From Sphingosinicella humi (GTDB taxonomy: Bacteria > Pseudomonadota > Alphaproteobacteria > Sphingomonadales > Sphingomonadaceae), in assembly GCF_003129465.1 (NCBI RefSeq), contig NZ_QFFF01000001.1, positions 1,163,501-1,227,500 of the forward strand: 64,000 bases of DNA, in the 5' to 3' direction. Below are positions 28,259-37,171 of the stretch, piece after piece. Below the pieces are notes generated by a model that worked only from the letters and a program-made list of their open reading frames with translations, was not told where the DNA came from and did not search any database. The stretch's first letter is position 1. Each line of letters starts with the position of its first letter. The position numbers were made by a program, and so were the translations under genes.

Positions 28259-29523
28259 TCGTTTTTCACGACCTCGCCGCCCTTGATCACCACGTCGACA
28301 TCCTCGAGCTCGCGGATATTGGCCAGCGGATCGCCGTCGACGGCGATGATGTCGCCATAGCGGCCGACGGCGATGGCGCCGACGTCGCCGGTCCGCCCCA
28401 GCGCCTGCGCTGCGCTGGTGGTCGCCGCCTGGATCGCCTCCATCGGGGTCATTCCATATTCGGTCATCACCCGGAACTGCCCTGCGGCGGTGCCGTGCGG
28501 CATCACGCCGGCGTCGGTCGCAAAGACGATCTTCGCCCCCGCCGCGTGCGCCTTGCGGAAATTGTCGCGCTGGATCTGGGCGATCTCGCGGTCCTTGCGG
28601 AGATTATCCTCCATGACGCCATTCCGGGCGCCCTCGGCCTGGGTATATTCGGTGTTGAAGATGTCCATCGCCAGCCAGGCGCCATGCTCCTTCGCCAGGC
28701 GGATGCCCTCGGCGTCGATCAGCGAGGCATGCTCGATCGTGTCGATTCCGGCCCGGATCGCCGCCTTGATGCCGGCCGCGCCATGGGCGTGGGCGGCGAC
28801 CTTCAGGCCCCATTGATGCGCCTCGTCGGCGATCGCCCGAAGCTCCTCCTCGGAGAGCTGCTGCTGGCCTGGTTCGGTATTGCGCGAGAAGACGCCGCCG
28901 GTGGCGCAGACCTTGATCACCTCGGCGCCATATTTGCGCTGCTCCCGCACTCGCTTCCGCAGTTCCTGCGGCCCGTCGCCCACGGCCTTGCCGACCGCCT
29001 CGAAGGAGGGCGGCAAATAGGTCTGGTCGCAGTGCCCGCCGGTTGCCGACAGCGCATGTCCCGCCGGCACGATCCGCGGCCCCTCCATCAGCCCCTCCTC
29101 GATCGCCTGCTTGTAGGCGACGTCGGAATAGCCGTCCGCGCCGACATTCCGGATCGTCGTGAAGCCGGCCTGCAGCATGTCGCGCGCATTGCCGACGCCT
29201 TGGACGGGCCAGAACAGGTCCGTGAACTGCAGGCTGGAATAGCCGCCATATTCGGGGTTGCTGTCGAGGTGGACGTGCATGTCGATGAGGCCCGGCAGGA
29301 TCGTCTTGCCCGCCAGATCGATCCGCCTCGCCCCTTCCGGAGTCGCCGCCGCCGCGCCGGTGTCGACCCGCGTGATCCGCCCATCGACGATGGTGATCAC
29401 CGGCTGCTCGACGACGCGGCCGGCCAGCACGTCGATCATCCGATCGGCGGTGACAAGCACGGTCTCGGCCTCGGCGGCAACTGGAAGCGTGGCGAGCGCC
29501 GCCGCGGCAACATATCGAAACAT
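28255..29523 (-). CDS. Exported metal-dependent amidohydrolase (Xaa-Pro dipeptidase-like)
   Basis: 422 residues. Signal peptide cleavable after AEA, then an amidohydrolase TIM barrel: metal motif DMHVH, carboxylated-lysine candidate in EVIKVCATGG, HAHG, IEHASL and FATDAG. This set marks the imidazolonepropionase-like/prolidase group seen in many secreted sphingomonad enzymes. The substrate is not established; peptides or amides are possible. It stands alone, followed upstream by a degraded repeat element. Confidence 0.85.
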   Translation of the reverse strand: MFRYVAAAALATLPVAAEAETVLVTADRMIDVLAGRVVEQPVITIVDGRITRVDTGAAAATPEGARRIDLAGKTILPGLIDMHVHLDSNPEYGGYSSLQFTDLFWPVQGVGNARDMLQAGFTTIRNVGADGYSDVAYKQAIEEGLMEGPRIVPAGHALSATGGHCDQTYLPPSFEAVGKAVGDGPQELRKRVREQRKYGAEVIKVCATGGVFSRNTEPGQQQLSEEELRAIADEAHQWGLKVAAHAHGAAGIKAAIRAGIDTIEHASLIDAEGIRLAKEHGAWLAMDIFNTEYTQAEGARNGVMEDNLRKDREIAQIQRDNFRKAHAAGAKIVFATDAGVMPHGTAAGQFRVMTEYGMTPMEAIQAATTSAAQALGRTGDVGAIAVGRYGDIIAVDGDPLANIRELEDVDVVIKGGEVVKND

Positions 29524-29533
29524 GGTTTTCCCC

Positions 29534-29614
29534 CGTCATCCCAGCGAAAGCTGGAGTCTCTTTTCACCTTCCGCCCGCCGAGGGAAGAGAGATTCCAATT
29601 TCCGCCCGGCGACG
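29534..29614. repeat. Degraded palindromic element (family B)
   Basis: The left arm CGTCATCCCAGCGAAAGCTG continues GAGTCTCTTTTC. The right arm, ending GGCGACGG near 29615, is its imperfect reverse complement. The arms match the family B repeat in other copies but have several changes, so this is an older copy. It lies between the amidohydrolase start and the DUF4142 gene end. Confidence 0.65.
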
Positions 29615-29627
29615 GGGCCAACGAGCT

Positions 29628-30239
29628 TTACTGCGGCGCCTGCTCCAGCAGTTGACGCGCCCGATCCAGATGCCGCTGGATCGGCCCGACCACGCTCGTC
29701 GCATGCTGCTGAAGCGCGGGCACCTCGCCGCTCTGGGCATAGCCTCGCGCCATGTCGAGCGCCCTCTGGTGCGCCATCACCTGCTGCTGGAGATAGGTGC
29801 GGTCGAACATCGCCGCGTCCGCCGCCCTCAGCGCCTCCATATTGGCCTGCTGCTCCGCGTTCATCTCGGGCGTGACCGTGATCGGCGGCTGCGCCTGCCC
29901 AAGCGCGGTCTTGAGGTCGGTCGTCGATTTCTCATGGTCGGTGACGATCATCTCGGCGAGCGCGTCGATGTCGGCATTTTCCGATTTCTCCATCGCCAGC
30001 CGCGCGCCTTCGATCTCGTAGAGATCGCTCGCCGCCGCCATGGCCGCATAGTCCTGGCCCGAGGCGGGCACGCCGGCGGCCGGCGCCATGTCGTTCATGG
30101 CCATGTCGTTCATCGCCATGTTGTTGCCGTCGTCGATGGCAATGGTATCCGTCGCAATATTTTCGTTGGCCCCGCCGCCACCGTCGCAAGCTCCGAGCGT
30201 CAACACGGCCGCGGAGGCCATCAGGATCCGGATTGTCAT
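29628..30239 (-). CDS. DUF4142 lipoprotein
   Basis: 203 residues. Lipobox LGAC, a Gly/Asn-rich linker with a tandem AMNDM repeat, then the helical DUF4142 domain: ASDLYEIEGARLAMEKSENADI, IVTDHEKSTTDLK and a C-terminal helix with a QQQVMAHQRALDM pattern. These periplasmic proteins have a ferritin-like fold by family and no assigned reaction. ATG 30239 has GGGAGAGGAAG upstream. Confidence 0.85.
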   Translation of the reverse strand: MTIRILMASAAVLTLGACDGGGGANENIATDTIAIDDGNNMAMNDMAMNDMAPAAGVPASGQDYAAMAAASDLYEIEGARLAMEKSENADIDALAEMIVTDHEKSTTDLKTALGQAQPPITVTPEMNAEQQANMEALRAADAAMFDRTYLQQQVMAHQRALDMARGYAQSGEVPALQQHATSVVGPIQRHLDRARQLLEQAPQ

Positions 30240-30331
30240 GCTTCCTCTCCCATCATGGGTACGCGACAACGAGAGAGCATTACCGGCCGTTCCGGCGGGA
30301 CTGGGTGAAATCGAGGCCGAAAATGGCCCGT

Positions 30332-30592
30332 TCAGCTTTCCGGTGGCTTTTCCGCCAGTTCCATGAAGCTGCGCGCCGCCCCCCGGTCCGCCTCCTCCTC
30401 AAAGGCCACGTCCAGGTCCGGCGCGGCGCCGAACATGTGCAACAGGGCCCATAGGGCAAAGCGGCGGCCGCGGTCCTTCTCCAGTCCCAGATCGACCTGC
30501 ATCCGTTCGATCCCCGCCGCGAGCGCCGGGGGCGGGACCGAGGAAAGGTCCGCGGTCCCGAAATAGCGGCGCAGCTGGTCGTCGAACTCCAC
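30332..30592 (-). CDS. Conserved small cytoplasmic protein downstream of lpdA
   Basis: 86 residues starting at GTG 30592 with AGAGG upstream, 13 bp after the lpdA stop. No signal or membrane segment. It reads FDDQLRRYFGTADL near the N-terminus and has a LWALLHMFGAAPDLDVAF segment. I recall similar uncharacterised sphingomonad proteins but no function. Position suggests transcription with pdhC-lpdA. Confidence 0.7.
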   Translation of the reverse strand: MEFDDQLRRYFGTADLSSVPPPALAAGIERMQVDLGLEKDRGRRFALWALLHMFGAAPDLDVAFEEEADRGAARSFMELAEKPPES

Positions 30593-30605
30593 CGCCTCTG
30601 CGCCG

Positions 30606-32000
30606 TCAGTAGTGCAGCGCGCGGCCGTAAGCGTCGAGCACGCTCTCGTGCATCATCTCGCTCAAGGTCGGGTGGGGGAAGACGGTGTGCATCAGGTCTT
30701 CCTCGGTCGTCTCGAGCTGGCGCGCGATGGCGTAGCCCTGGATGAGCTCGGTCACTTCCGCGCCAACCATGTGGGCGCCGAGCAGCTCGCCGCTGGTCTC
30801 GTCGAATACGGTCTTGATGAAGCCCTCCGCTTCGCCGAGCGCGATCGCCTTGCCATTGCCGATAAAGGGGAACTTGCCCACCTTCACCTTGTGCCCCGCT
30901 TCCTTCGCCTTCGCCTCGGTCAGGCCGACGGAGGCGACCTGTGGGCGGGAATAGGTGCAGCCCGGGATGTTCCCGGTCTCGAACGGGTGCGGCTTGTTGC
31001 CTGCTATGGCTTCGACGCAGACGACGCCCTCATGGCTCGCCTTGTGGGCCAGCCAGGGCGGGCCGGTGACGTCGCCAATGGCGTAGAGGCCTTCGACATT
31101 GGTGCGGGCATAGCCGTCGACGACGATATGGCCGCGCTCCGTCTTCACGCCCAGCGCCTCGAGGCCGATATTCTCGCTGTTGGGCACGATGCCGATGGCG
31201 ACGATGGCGTGGGAAAAGTCGTCTTGCACGACTTTGCCGTCCTGGCCCTTGATCGACGCCTTCACGCCGGCCTTTGAGGCCTCCAGTTTCTCCACTCCCG
31301 CGCCGACATGGATCTTCATGCCCTGCTTGGTAAGCGCCTTGAGCATAAAGGCCGAGACTTCCTCGTCCTCCACCGGCAGGATGCGGTCGAGCATCTCGAC
31401 GATGGTCACCTCCGCGCCCATGTCCGAATAGAAGCTGGCGAACTCGACCCCGATCGCGCCCGAGCCGATGACGAGCAGCTTGGTCGGCATCTCCTTCGGC
31501 ACCATCGCATGCCGATAGGTCCAGATCTTGTCCCCATCCGCCTTGGCAAACGGCAGGTCCCGCGCCCGCGCGCCGGTCGCGATGATGATATGCTTGGCGG
31601 CCACCTCCGTGGTCTTGCCGTCCTTGACGACGCTCAGCTTGCCTTTGCCCGTGATCTTGCCGTCGCCGTCGACGACAGCGATCTTGTTCTTCTTCATGAG
31701 CCCCTTGACGCCCATGTTGAGCTGCCCGGCGACCTTGCGGCTGCGATCGACGATCTTCGCGAGATCGAACCCGGTCTTCTCCGCGCTGAGACCGTAGGCC
31801 GACGCATGAGTCAGATAATGGTTGATCTCGGACGTGCGCAGCAGCGCCTTGGTCGGAATGCACCCCCAATTGAGGCAGATACCGCCCAGCTTCTCGCGCT
31901 CGACGATGGCGACTTTCATGCCGAGCTGGGAGGCGCGGATCGCCGCCACATAACCCCCGGGCCCGGAGCCGAGAACGATAAGGTCGTAAGTGTCAGGCAT
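30606..32000 (-). CDS. lpdA: Dihydrolipoyl dehydrogenase (E3)
   Basis: 464 residues. FAD disulfide oxidoreductase that reoxidises lipoamide in 2-oxoacid dehydrogenase complexes. The N-terminal FAD motif is GSGPGGYVAAIRA, the redox pair lies in GGICLNWGCIPTKALL, the NAD site is VIGSGAIGVEFA and the C-terminal His-Glu dyad is in FPHPTLSEMMHE. ATG 32000 has GGAG upstream and matches homologues; the ATG at 32012 uses purine sequence of the neighbouring repeat. The start lies inside the last codons of the DUF559 gene. Confidence 0.95.
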   Translation of the reverse strand: MPDTYDLIVLGSGPGGYVAAIRASQLGMKVAIVEREKLGGICLNWGCIPTKALLRTSEINHYLTHASAYGLSAEKTGFDLAKIVDRSRKVAGQLNMGVKGLMKKNKIAVVDGDGKITGKGKLSVVKDGKTTEVAAKHIIIATGARARDLPFAKADGDKIWTYRHAMVPKEMPTKLLVIGSGAIGVEFASFYSDMGAEVTIVEMLDRILPVEDEEVSAFMLKALTKQGMKIHVGAGVEKLEASKAGVKASIKGQDGKVVQDDFSHAIVAIGIVPNSENIGLEALGVKTERGHIVVDGYARTNVEGLYAIGDVTGPPWLAHKASHEGVVCVEAIAGNKPHPFETGNIPGCTYSRPQVASVGLTEAKAKEAGHKVKVGKFPFIGNGKAIALGEAEGFIKTVFDETSGELLGAHMVGAEVTELIQGYAIARQLETTEEDLMHTVFPHPTLSEMMHESVLDAYGRALHY

Positions 32001-32487
32001 GAGATGCTCCATCTGGCCCCTCTCCCCTTGTGGGAGAGGGGTTGGGGAGAGGGGTGCGGCCGTCGCGGCTCGATGCCGCGTCGGACGCTTCGAGCGCAGA
32101 CAGGATCGCCGTCAGTACACCCTCTTCATTGTTGAAAATGTCGTTGTTCCAGAACCTTAGGATGCGAAAGCCTTCAGACTTCAGCCAGGCGTCGCGGCGC
32201 CCGTCCTTCTCCTCGCTATGCTGCCCTCCATCGGCTTCGACGATCAACTTGGCCGCGTGGCAGACGAAGTCCGGCGTGTAGGGACCGATCGGCGGCTGAC
32301 GCCGGAATTTCCAACCGGCGAGCCGCTTGGCCCGAAGGATTTGCCACAGCCTGTGTTCGGCATCTGTGGGGTGGCTCCGCATATGCTTGGCTCTGCCAAG
32401 CGCGCTCGCCCGCTGCGCAGCCGAGCGCCCCCCTCTCCCCAACCCCTCCCCCACGAGGGGGGAGGGGCGAGGATCTCCATCGTACAT
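31993..32487 (-). CDS. DUF559 (Vsr-like) endonuclease-domain protein flanked by inverted repeats
   Basis: 164 residues, inserted exactly between pdhC and lpdA. The DUF559 domain covers about 30-135: TDAEHRLWQILRAKRLAGWKFRRQ, PYTPDFVCHAAKLIVEADGGQH (about 70-90), and a GFRILRFWNNDIFNN segment. Asp73, Glu84 and Asp86 fit a PD-(D/E)xK-type site related to Vsr. Residues 7-20 and 144-157 are encoded by the terminal inverted repeats (PSPLVGEG and NPSPTRGEG). The start shares a base with the pdhC stop and the stop lies past the lpdA start. ATG 32382 is an alternative start. The function of DUF559 proteins is not established. Confidence 0.85.
   Translation of the reverse strand: MYDGDPRPSPLVGEGLGRGGRSAAQRASALGRAKHMRSHPTDAEHRLWQILRAKRLAGWKFRRQPPIGPYTPDFVCHAAKLIVEADGGQHSEEKDGRRDAWLKSEGFRILRFWNNDIFNNEEGVLTAILSALEASDAASSRDGRTPLPNPSPTRGEGPDGASHA
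32016..32057. repeat. Terminal inverted repeat, lpdA side of DUF559 unit (hairpin family A)
   Basis: About 42 bp: CCCCTCTCCCC-ttg-TGGGAGAGGGG hairpin followed by TTGGGGAGAGGGG. It is the reverse complement of 32427-32468 with few mismatches, so the DUF559 gene is bracketed by ~42-bp inverted repeats with outer ends 453 bp apart. It lies within the gene's last codons. Confidence 0.88.
32427..32468. repeat. Terminal inverted repeat, pdhC side of DUF559 unit (hairpin family A)
   Basis: CCCTCTCCCCAACCCCTCCC-CCACGAG-GGGGGAGGGG: the mirror copy of 32016-32057, ending ~20 bp from the pdhC stop. It encodes residues 7-20 of the DUF559 protein as read, which suggests the true coding start may be internal. 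Confidence 0.88.
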
Positions 32488-33797
32488 CAGGCCAGCATCC
32501 CCAGCGGATTTTCGACCAGCCGCTTGAACGCCTGCATCAGCTTGGCGCCGTCGGCGCCGTCGATGGCGCGGTGGTCGAAGCTGCCGGTGGCGCTCATCAC
32601 GGTGGCGATCTGGAGGCTGTCATTCACCACGTACGGCCGCTTCTCGCCGGCGCCGATCGCCATGATCATCGCCTGGGGCGGGTTGATCACCGCATCGAAA
32701 GCCTTGATGCCGAACATGCCCATGTTGGAGATGGACGCCGTGCCGCCCTGATATTCGTGGGGCTGGAGCTTGCCCTCCTTGGCGCGGCCGGCCAGGTCCT
32801 TCATCTCGGTGGCGATGGCGGACAAGGCCTTGGTGTCGGCGCCGACGATGATCGGCGTGATGAGGCCGTTCGGGATCGAGACGGCGACCGAAATGTCGGC
32901 GCGCTGGAACTTCAAGAGTTGGTCGCCCGCGAAGGAGACGTTGCACTCCGGCACTTCCATCAGCGACACGGCGAGCGCCTTGATCAGCATGTCGTTGACG
33001 CTGAGCTTTAAGCCCCGGCCCTTGAGGCTCTCGTTAAGCTCGCTCCGGAGCTTCAGCAGTGCGTCGAGCTGGATGTCGACGGTGAGGTAAATGTGCGGGA
33101 TCTGCTGCTTCGACTCGGTGAGGCGGCGCGCGATCGTCTTACGCATGTTGGAAAGCTTGATCGCCTCGTGCGGAATTTCTGTCTCCAACGCTGCGACGGG
33201 AGCTGCTGCAGGGGTCGGCGCGGCTGCGGGAGCCGCTGCGGGCGCTGCCGCCTTCTTCGGCGCGCCGGTGGCGGCGTCGATGTCCGCCTTCACGATCCGG
33301 CCGCCGGGGCCGGAGCCGGTGAGGCTTGAAAGATCCACGCCCTTCTGCTCGGCCAGCCGCCGGGCGAGGGGGCTCGCCTTCACGCGATCGCCGGTGTCGG
33401 CCTTGGGAGCCGCTTGCGGAGCCGGCTTGGCTTCGGCCTTCGGAGTTGGCGCGGCTTCTTCCTTCGCCGGCTGACCCGCCCCCGTCTCGCCGCCTTCCTT
33501 GGCAACAGGTTCTTTCGCCGCCTTCGGCGCCTGTGCGGCCGCGCCGGCGTCTTCACCTTCGCCCGCGATGACGGCGATCACCTCGCCGACCTTCACGCCG
33601 TCCGTCCCCTCCGGCACCACGATTTTCGCGATCGTGCCCTCATCCACCGCCTCGAACTCCATCGTCGCCTTGTCCGTCTCGATCTCCGCCAGGAGATCGC
33701 CCGCAGAGACCGTGTCGCCCTCCTTGACCAGCCATTTGGCGAGCGTCCCCTCCTCCATCGTGGGGGACAAGGCGGGCATCTTAAGCTCGATGGGCAT
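32487..33797 (-). CDS. pdhC: Pyruvate dehydrogenase E2, dihydrolipoamide acetyltransferase
   Basis: 436 residues. Core of the pyruvate dehydrogenase complex. One lipoyl domain with lipoyl-lysine 43 in ETDKATMEF, a long Ala/Pro/Lys linker, the E3-binding domain (about 140-175: [19 protein letters not shown]) and, after a second linker, the catalytic domain with [10 protein letters not shown] at the C-terminus. The [13 protein letters not shown] start is typical of alphaproteobacterial pyruvate-type E2. pdhA and pdhB are not in the window. The stop overlaps the start of the inserted DUF559 gene. Confidence 0.93.
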   Translation of the reverse strand: MPIELKMPALSPTMEEGTLAKWLVKEGDTVSAGDLLAEIETDKATMEFEAVDEGTIAKIVVPEGTDGVKVGEVIAVIAGEGEDAGAAAQAPKAAKEPVAKEGGETGAGQPAKEEAAPTPKAEAKPAPQAAPKADTGDRVKASPLARRLAEQKGVDLSSLTGSGPGGRIVKADIDAATGAPKKAAAPAAAPAAAPTPAAAPVAALETEIPHEAIKLSNMRKTIARRLTESKQQIPHIYLTVDIQLDALLKLRSELNESLKGRGLKLSVNDMLIKALAVSLMEVPECNVSFAGDQLLKFQRADISVAVSIPNGLITPIIVGADTKALSAIATEMKDLAGRAKEGKLQPHEYQGGTASISNMGMFGIKAFDAVINPPQAMIMAIGAGEKRPYVVNDSLQIATVMSATGSFDHRAIDGADGAKLMQAFKRLVENPLGMLA

Positions 33798-33981
33798 GGG
33801 AAGCGGCTTTCCTCTGCTGTGCGGGGCGCCCCGTCCAAACAGCAGCGGACGCGCGGGGTCAAGCCCGACCTTGGCGGCCGGCCTGCCGGGCAGTCGGCTG
33901 GAGCCTGCCCTTTGATGGACCCAGCCGCGGGGTTGCGCGATCCGCCGTTATGACGCACCGTCCCGTTTCGCAGGAGGGCTG

Positions 33982-34437
33982 ATGCGGACCTATCTCGTGG
34001 TCATGGACGAAACGCGGGAATCGCGCGCGGCATTGCGCTATGCGGCGCGGCGGGCAGCGCGCACCGGCGGCGGGATCGAGCTGCTGGCCCTGATTCCGCC
34101 CCAGGAGTTCTCGCAATGGGGCGGCGTGCAGGCGGCGATGGAGGAGGAAGCCAAGCTGCGCGCCGAGGCGATGGTGGCGCAAGCCTCCGGCGCGATCGTC
34201 GAGGAGGCCGGCCTCACCCCTTCCATCACCGTCCGCCAAGGCGATTCGGTGAAAGCCGTCACCCAATTGCTCAAGGAGCGTGAGGATATCGCGGCGCTCG
34301 TCCTCGGCGCGGCGGCGGAAGGCGCGCCGGGGCCGCTCGTTAGCCACTTCTCCGGAGCGGCGGCGGGCAGCCTGCCTTGTCCGCTGGTGATCGTCCCCGG
34401 CCAGCTCAGCGACGAGGCGCTCGACCGGCTGAGCTAG
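33982..34437 (+). CDS. Universal stress protein family
   Basis: 151 residues, single Usp domain: N-terminal strand YLVVMDETRESRAALRYAARRA, C-terminal LVLGAAAEG and a GSLPCPLVIVPG end. The usual ATP-binding G2xG9G(S/T) loop is not clear, so nucleotide binding is doubtful. Ribosome binding site CAGGAGGGC before the ATG. Divergent from pdhC and convergent with the RcnB-like gene. Confidence 0.85.
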   Translation: MRTYLVVMDETRESRAALRYAARRAARTGGGIELLALIPPQEFSQWGGVQAAMEEEAKLRAEAMVAQASGAIVEEAGLTPSITVRQGDSVKAVTQLLKEREDIAALVLGAAAEGAPGPLVSHFSGAAAGSLPCPLVIVPGQLSDEALDRLS

Positions 34438-34438
34438 C

Positions 34439-35374
34439 TCAGCCTTTCTCGCCCCGGGGCGCGCGCTTGCGCTTGTAGTGGCGAACCTTCCTGGCGGGAT
34501 ATTCCTTCACCACCACCTGCGGCTCGGCGCAGCAGCCCTGGGTGGTGACGGTCGTCTCGGTGATCGTCACGCCGCCCCAGCCATAGCCGTAGCCATAAGG
34601 AGGATAGCCGCCCTGGAAGCAGGCAGGAGGCGGATAAGGGCCGGGACCATAGGTCGCCTCACAGCTTCCGCCGTAAACATAGTCATAGGGGTCGTCGTCG
34701 TAGCCGTCGACATAGGTATAGTCGTCCGCGTCCGGGTAGAAGTCGCCATCGCCGACATAGACCGGCACCCCGCGCGGATCATAGGCCCAGGCTTCGCGGC
34801 GCTGGCCCCAATCGACGTCATGACGCACGTCGATGACACGGCCGTAGCGATCGACCAGCAGCGCCTGGTCATAATAGCGTAGCCAGCGCTGGTCCGGCGC
34901 GGGCGCGGCGAAGCCGTAGGCGTCCCACGCGCGCACATCGAACTGCGGGTCCATCCAATAAGGCGGCATGATGAAGCCTCGCTCGACCCGCGGCACCCGC
35001 GGGGCCACGGGCGCGGGAGGCGCGGTCCGCACCGCCACCGCTGGCGGCGGCATTGGAACGGATACCACGCGCGCCGGAGCAGGCGGAGCCGGGGCCGGAG
35101 CCACTCGTGCCGGCGGAGCGACCTGAGCCTGCGGCGCGGGTGTCGGCGCCGGGCGAACCGGGATAGGCGCCGGAGCGACCGGGCGCTGCCACGTCACCCC
35201 CGGCGGCGGCGAAGGCCGCGGGGGGGCCACGGGATTGACGGGAGGAGTCGCGGGGACTTCCAGCTCCACGTCCGGAACGTCCTGCCAAGGCTCGGGCGGC
35301 GCCACCGTCTGCGCCATCAGGCTCGCCGGGGCCAGCCCGGCCGCGGCCAAGGAAAGAATCGCCAGCTTCGTCAT
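34439..35374 (-). CDS. Proline-rich RcnB-like envelope protein
   Basis: 311 residues. Signal peptide (LMAQ), ~110 residues of Pro/Ala/Val-rich low-complexity sequence, then an RcnB-like domain: RGFIMPPYWMDPQFDVRAWD, PDQRWLRYYDQALLVDRYG and IDVRHDVDW. A Tyr/Asp-rich tract, a CC pair near the end (GCCAEP) and a basic tail follow. RcnB proteins modulate Ni/Co export in the periplasm; that role is not shown for the sphingomonad versions. Convergent with the stress protein gene with one base between stops. Confidence 0.7.
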   Translation of the reverse strand: MTKLAILSLAAAGLAPASLMAQTVAPPEPWQDVPDVELEVPATPPVNPVAPPRPSPPPGVTWQRPVAPAPIPVRPAPTPAPQAQVAPPARVAPAPAPPAPARVVSVPMPPPAVAVRTAPPAPVAPRVPRVERGFIMPPYWMDPQFDVRAWDAYGFAAPAPDQRWLRYYDQALLVDRYGRVIDVRHDVDWGQRREAWAYDPRGVPVYVGDGDFYPDADDYTYVDGYDDDPYDYVYGGSCEATYGPGPYPPPACFQGGYPPYGYGYGWGGVTITETTVTTQGCCAEPQVVVKEYPARKVRHYKRKRAPRGEKG

Positions 35375-35437
35375 CCTCGCGTCCCCTGCTTGTGCGAAGC
35401 CGCCCCCGCGGGCGCGCGAGGAGCAGTTTACACTTTT

Positions 35438-35962
35438 TTAAAGGGAAGCGGTCGCCTTTGTCGCGCCGGCCAGTCGCGGCGCGAGCATCCGTACCACTTT
35501 GACACAGCCTTCGAGGTCCTCGGCGTCGAAACGGCCGGTGCGGGGGCTGTCGAGGTCGAGCACGCCGATCAGCCGTCCGTCATGCACGATCGGCACGACC
35601 AGCTCCGAAGCGGAGGCGCTGTCACAGGCGATATGGCCGGGAAAGGCGTTCACGTCCTCGACGCATTGCGGCTCCAGGGTCTCGGCGGCGGTGCCGCAGA
35701 CGCCCTTGCCGAGGGGAATGCGGATGCAGGCCGGCCGGCCCTGGAACGGCCCGAGCACCAGCTCACCATCGACAGCGCGATAGAAGCCCGCCCAGTTGAG
35801 GTCCGGGAGCCCCTCCCAGAGAAGCGCCGCCACGTTCGCCATATTGGCGATCGGATCCGGCTCGCCGGCCGTCAGCGCGTCGGCCGCATCGTGAAGCTGG
35901 TGGTAGAGCTCGCTCTTGTCCGAGGCGGCGATCTTGAAATCGAACACTTTTCCAATCTCCAC
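35438..35962 (-). CDS. msrC: Free methionine-R-sulfoxide reductase (GAF domain)
   Basis: 174 residues. Reduces free methionine-R-sulfoxide in the cytoplasm. The three conserved cysteines are in PACIRIP, GKGVCGTA and HIACDSAS, equivalent to Cys84, Cys94 and Cys118 of E. coli fRMsr; WAGFYR and GVLDLDSP are also typical. GTG 35962 is chosen because it is 10 bp from the arfB stop and gives the family length. Lies last in an rluA-like, arfB, msrC run. Confidence 0.9.
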   Translation of the reverse strand: MEIGKVFDFKIAASDKSELYHQLHDAADALTAGEPDPIANMANVAALLWEGLPDLNWAGFYRAVDGELVLGPFQGRPACIRIPLGKGVCGTAAETLEPQCVEDVNAFPGHIACDSASASELVVPIVHDGRLIGVLDLDSPRTGRFDAEDLEGCVKVVRMLAPRLAGATKATASL

Positions 35963-35972
35963 GCGATGAGGA

Positions 35973-36386
35973 TCAGTCCAGCCTCGGCCTGGCGCGAGCG
36001 GCCTTGACGGCGCCGCGCTTGGTCTTGGCATCCACCCGCTTCGCCTTGGCGGCGCGGCTGGCCTTGGTCTTGATCCGCTTGGGGGTCCGGATATGGGCCT
36101 TGGCGATCAGTTCCGCCAGCCTCGCCCGGGCATCCTCGCGATTTGCCTCCTGCGTGCGATAGCTGCGGGCGGTGATCACGACCTCCCCGGCCGAGTTCAT
36201 GCGGCTCCCGGCCAGTTCCTTCAGGCGATTATAGGCGTAAGGCGACAGGCCGAGCTTGAACACGTCGCAGCGGAGCTGGACGGCGGTGGCGACCTTGTTG
36301 ACATTCTGCCCGCCCGGCCCGCTGGCGGCGATGAAGCTTTCGCTCAGCGCTTCTTCCGGGATGCGGAAGGGTTCAGAGCTGGACAT
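35973..36386 (-). CDS. arfB: Alternative ribosome-rescue factor ArfB (YaeJ)
   Basis: 137 residues. Peptidyl-tRNA hydrolase of the release-factor family that frees stalled ribosomes. The catalytic GGQ occurs in AASGPGGQNVNKV, and the Lys/Arg-rich C-terminal tail (TPKRIKTKASRAAKAKR) is the part that enters the empty mRNA channel. ATG 36386 gives the family N-terminus and overlaps the upstream pseudouridine synthase gene by 14 bp. Confidence 0.92.
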   Translation of the reverse strand: MSSSEPFRIPEEALSESFIAASGPGGQNVNKVATAVQLRCDVFKLGLSPYAYNRLKELAGSRMNSAGEVVITARSYRTQEANREDARARLAELIAKAHIRTPKRIKTKASRAAKAKRVDAKTKRGAVKAARARPRLD

Positions 36387-37047
36387 CGCCGAAACCGGCA
36401 TTGACGAAGGTCGGCGGCAGCGGCGCGGTCGCCTCGATCGGCGCCTTTCCGTCGCGCTCGACGCGCAGCGACAGGGCATGGAGCAGCATCGGCCCTTTGC
36501 CGGCGCCATAGACGGGATCGCCCGCGATCGGAATCCCGATCCCATCGGCCGCATGGACTCGGAGCTGATGCGTGCGCCCGGTCTCGGGCGTGAAGACCAC
36601 CACCGCCCGCCCGTCCCGCACTTCGGCCACCCGCCAGCGGGTGAGGGAAGGCCGCCCCTTAGGATCGTTCACCATCCTCCAGCCCTCCTCGGCGCTCGAC
36701 ACCTTGCCGAGCGGCATGTCGACCGTGCCCTCGCTCGCCTCCGGCACCCCGTCGAGCACTGCCACATAGGTCTTCGCCACCTTCTTCTCCTCGAAGGCGC
36801 GCTGGAAGCGCTTGTGCGCCTTGGGGTTGCGGGCGAGGAGCAGGCAGCCGGACGTGTCCCGGTCGAGCCGGTGGACGGGGAGCGGCTCGCGCCGGAAGCC
36901 GAAGCGGAAATGCTTCAGATAATCCTCAAAGCTCTCGCGCGTCCGCGTGCCCGGGTGGACTGCCAGGCCCGCCGGCTTGTCGATGACGATCGCCTCGCCG
37001 TCGATGAACAGGACATATTTGTCCCACATAGCCGCCTTGTCCTGCAT
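36373..37047 (-). CDS. RluA-family RNA pseudouridine synthase
   Basis: 224 residues, catalytic domain without an S4 domain. The active-site Asp is in [32 protein letters not shown] and GRTHQLRVH follow as expected for the RluA group. The target (rRNA or tRNA) cannot be told. ATG 37047 is preferred; a Met six codons in also fits. Divergent from ctrA with 172 bp between. Confidence 0.9.
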   Translation of the reverse strand: MQDKAAMWDKYVLFIDGEAIVIDKPAGLAVHPGTRTRESFEDYLKHFRFGFRREPLPVHRLDRDTSGCLLLARNPKAHKRFQRAFEEKKVAKTYVAVLDGVPEASEGTVDMPLGKVSSAEEGWRMVNDPKGRPSLTRWRVAEVRDGRAVVVFTPETGRTHQLRVHAADGIGIPIAGDPVYGAGKGPMLLHALSLRVERDGKAPIEATAPLPPTFVNAGFGDVQL

Positions 37048-37127
37048 GGCTTCCGCCCCTGCCACGGCTGTTGCAAGGGCGCAACGGAGGCCGCGGCGAA
37101 ACCTGAAACAATGCCGTTTACGGCGAA

Positions 37128-37171
37128 TTAACCTTTTAACTTCATTTATCGCGTGGTTAACCAAGGTTACC
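37128..37171. promoter_or_regulatory. Candidate CtrA half-sites in the ctrA promoter region
   Basis: TTAACC at 37128-37133 and GGTTAACC at 37155-37162, followed by GGTTACC at 37165-37171, lie 49-92 bp upstream of ctrA in an AT-rich island. CtrA binds TTAA-N7-TTAA or TTAACC half-sites, so autoregulation is plausible. No exact TTAA-N7-TTAA is present. Confidence 0.5.

Noticed and set aside
31993-32487. Restriction-modification or defence island around DUF559
   Set aside because: No methyltransferase or other defence gene is nearby; neighbours are pyruvate dehydrogenase genes, so a small mobile unit is more likely.
37128-37143. Full CtrA box TTAA-N7-TTAA
   Set aside because: The two TTAA motifs at 37128 and 37136 are separated by four bases, not seven.
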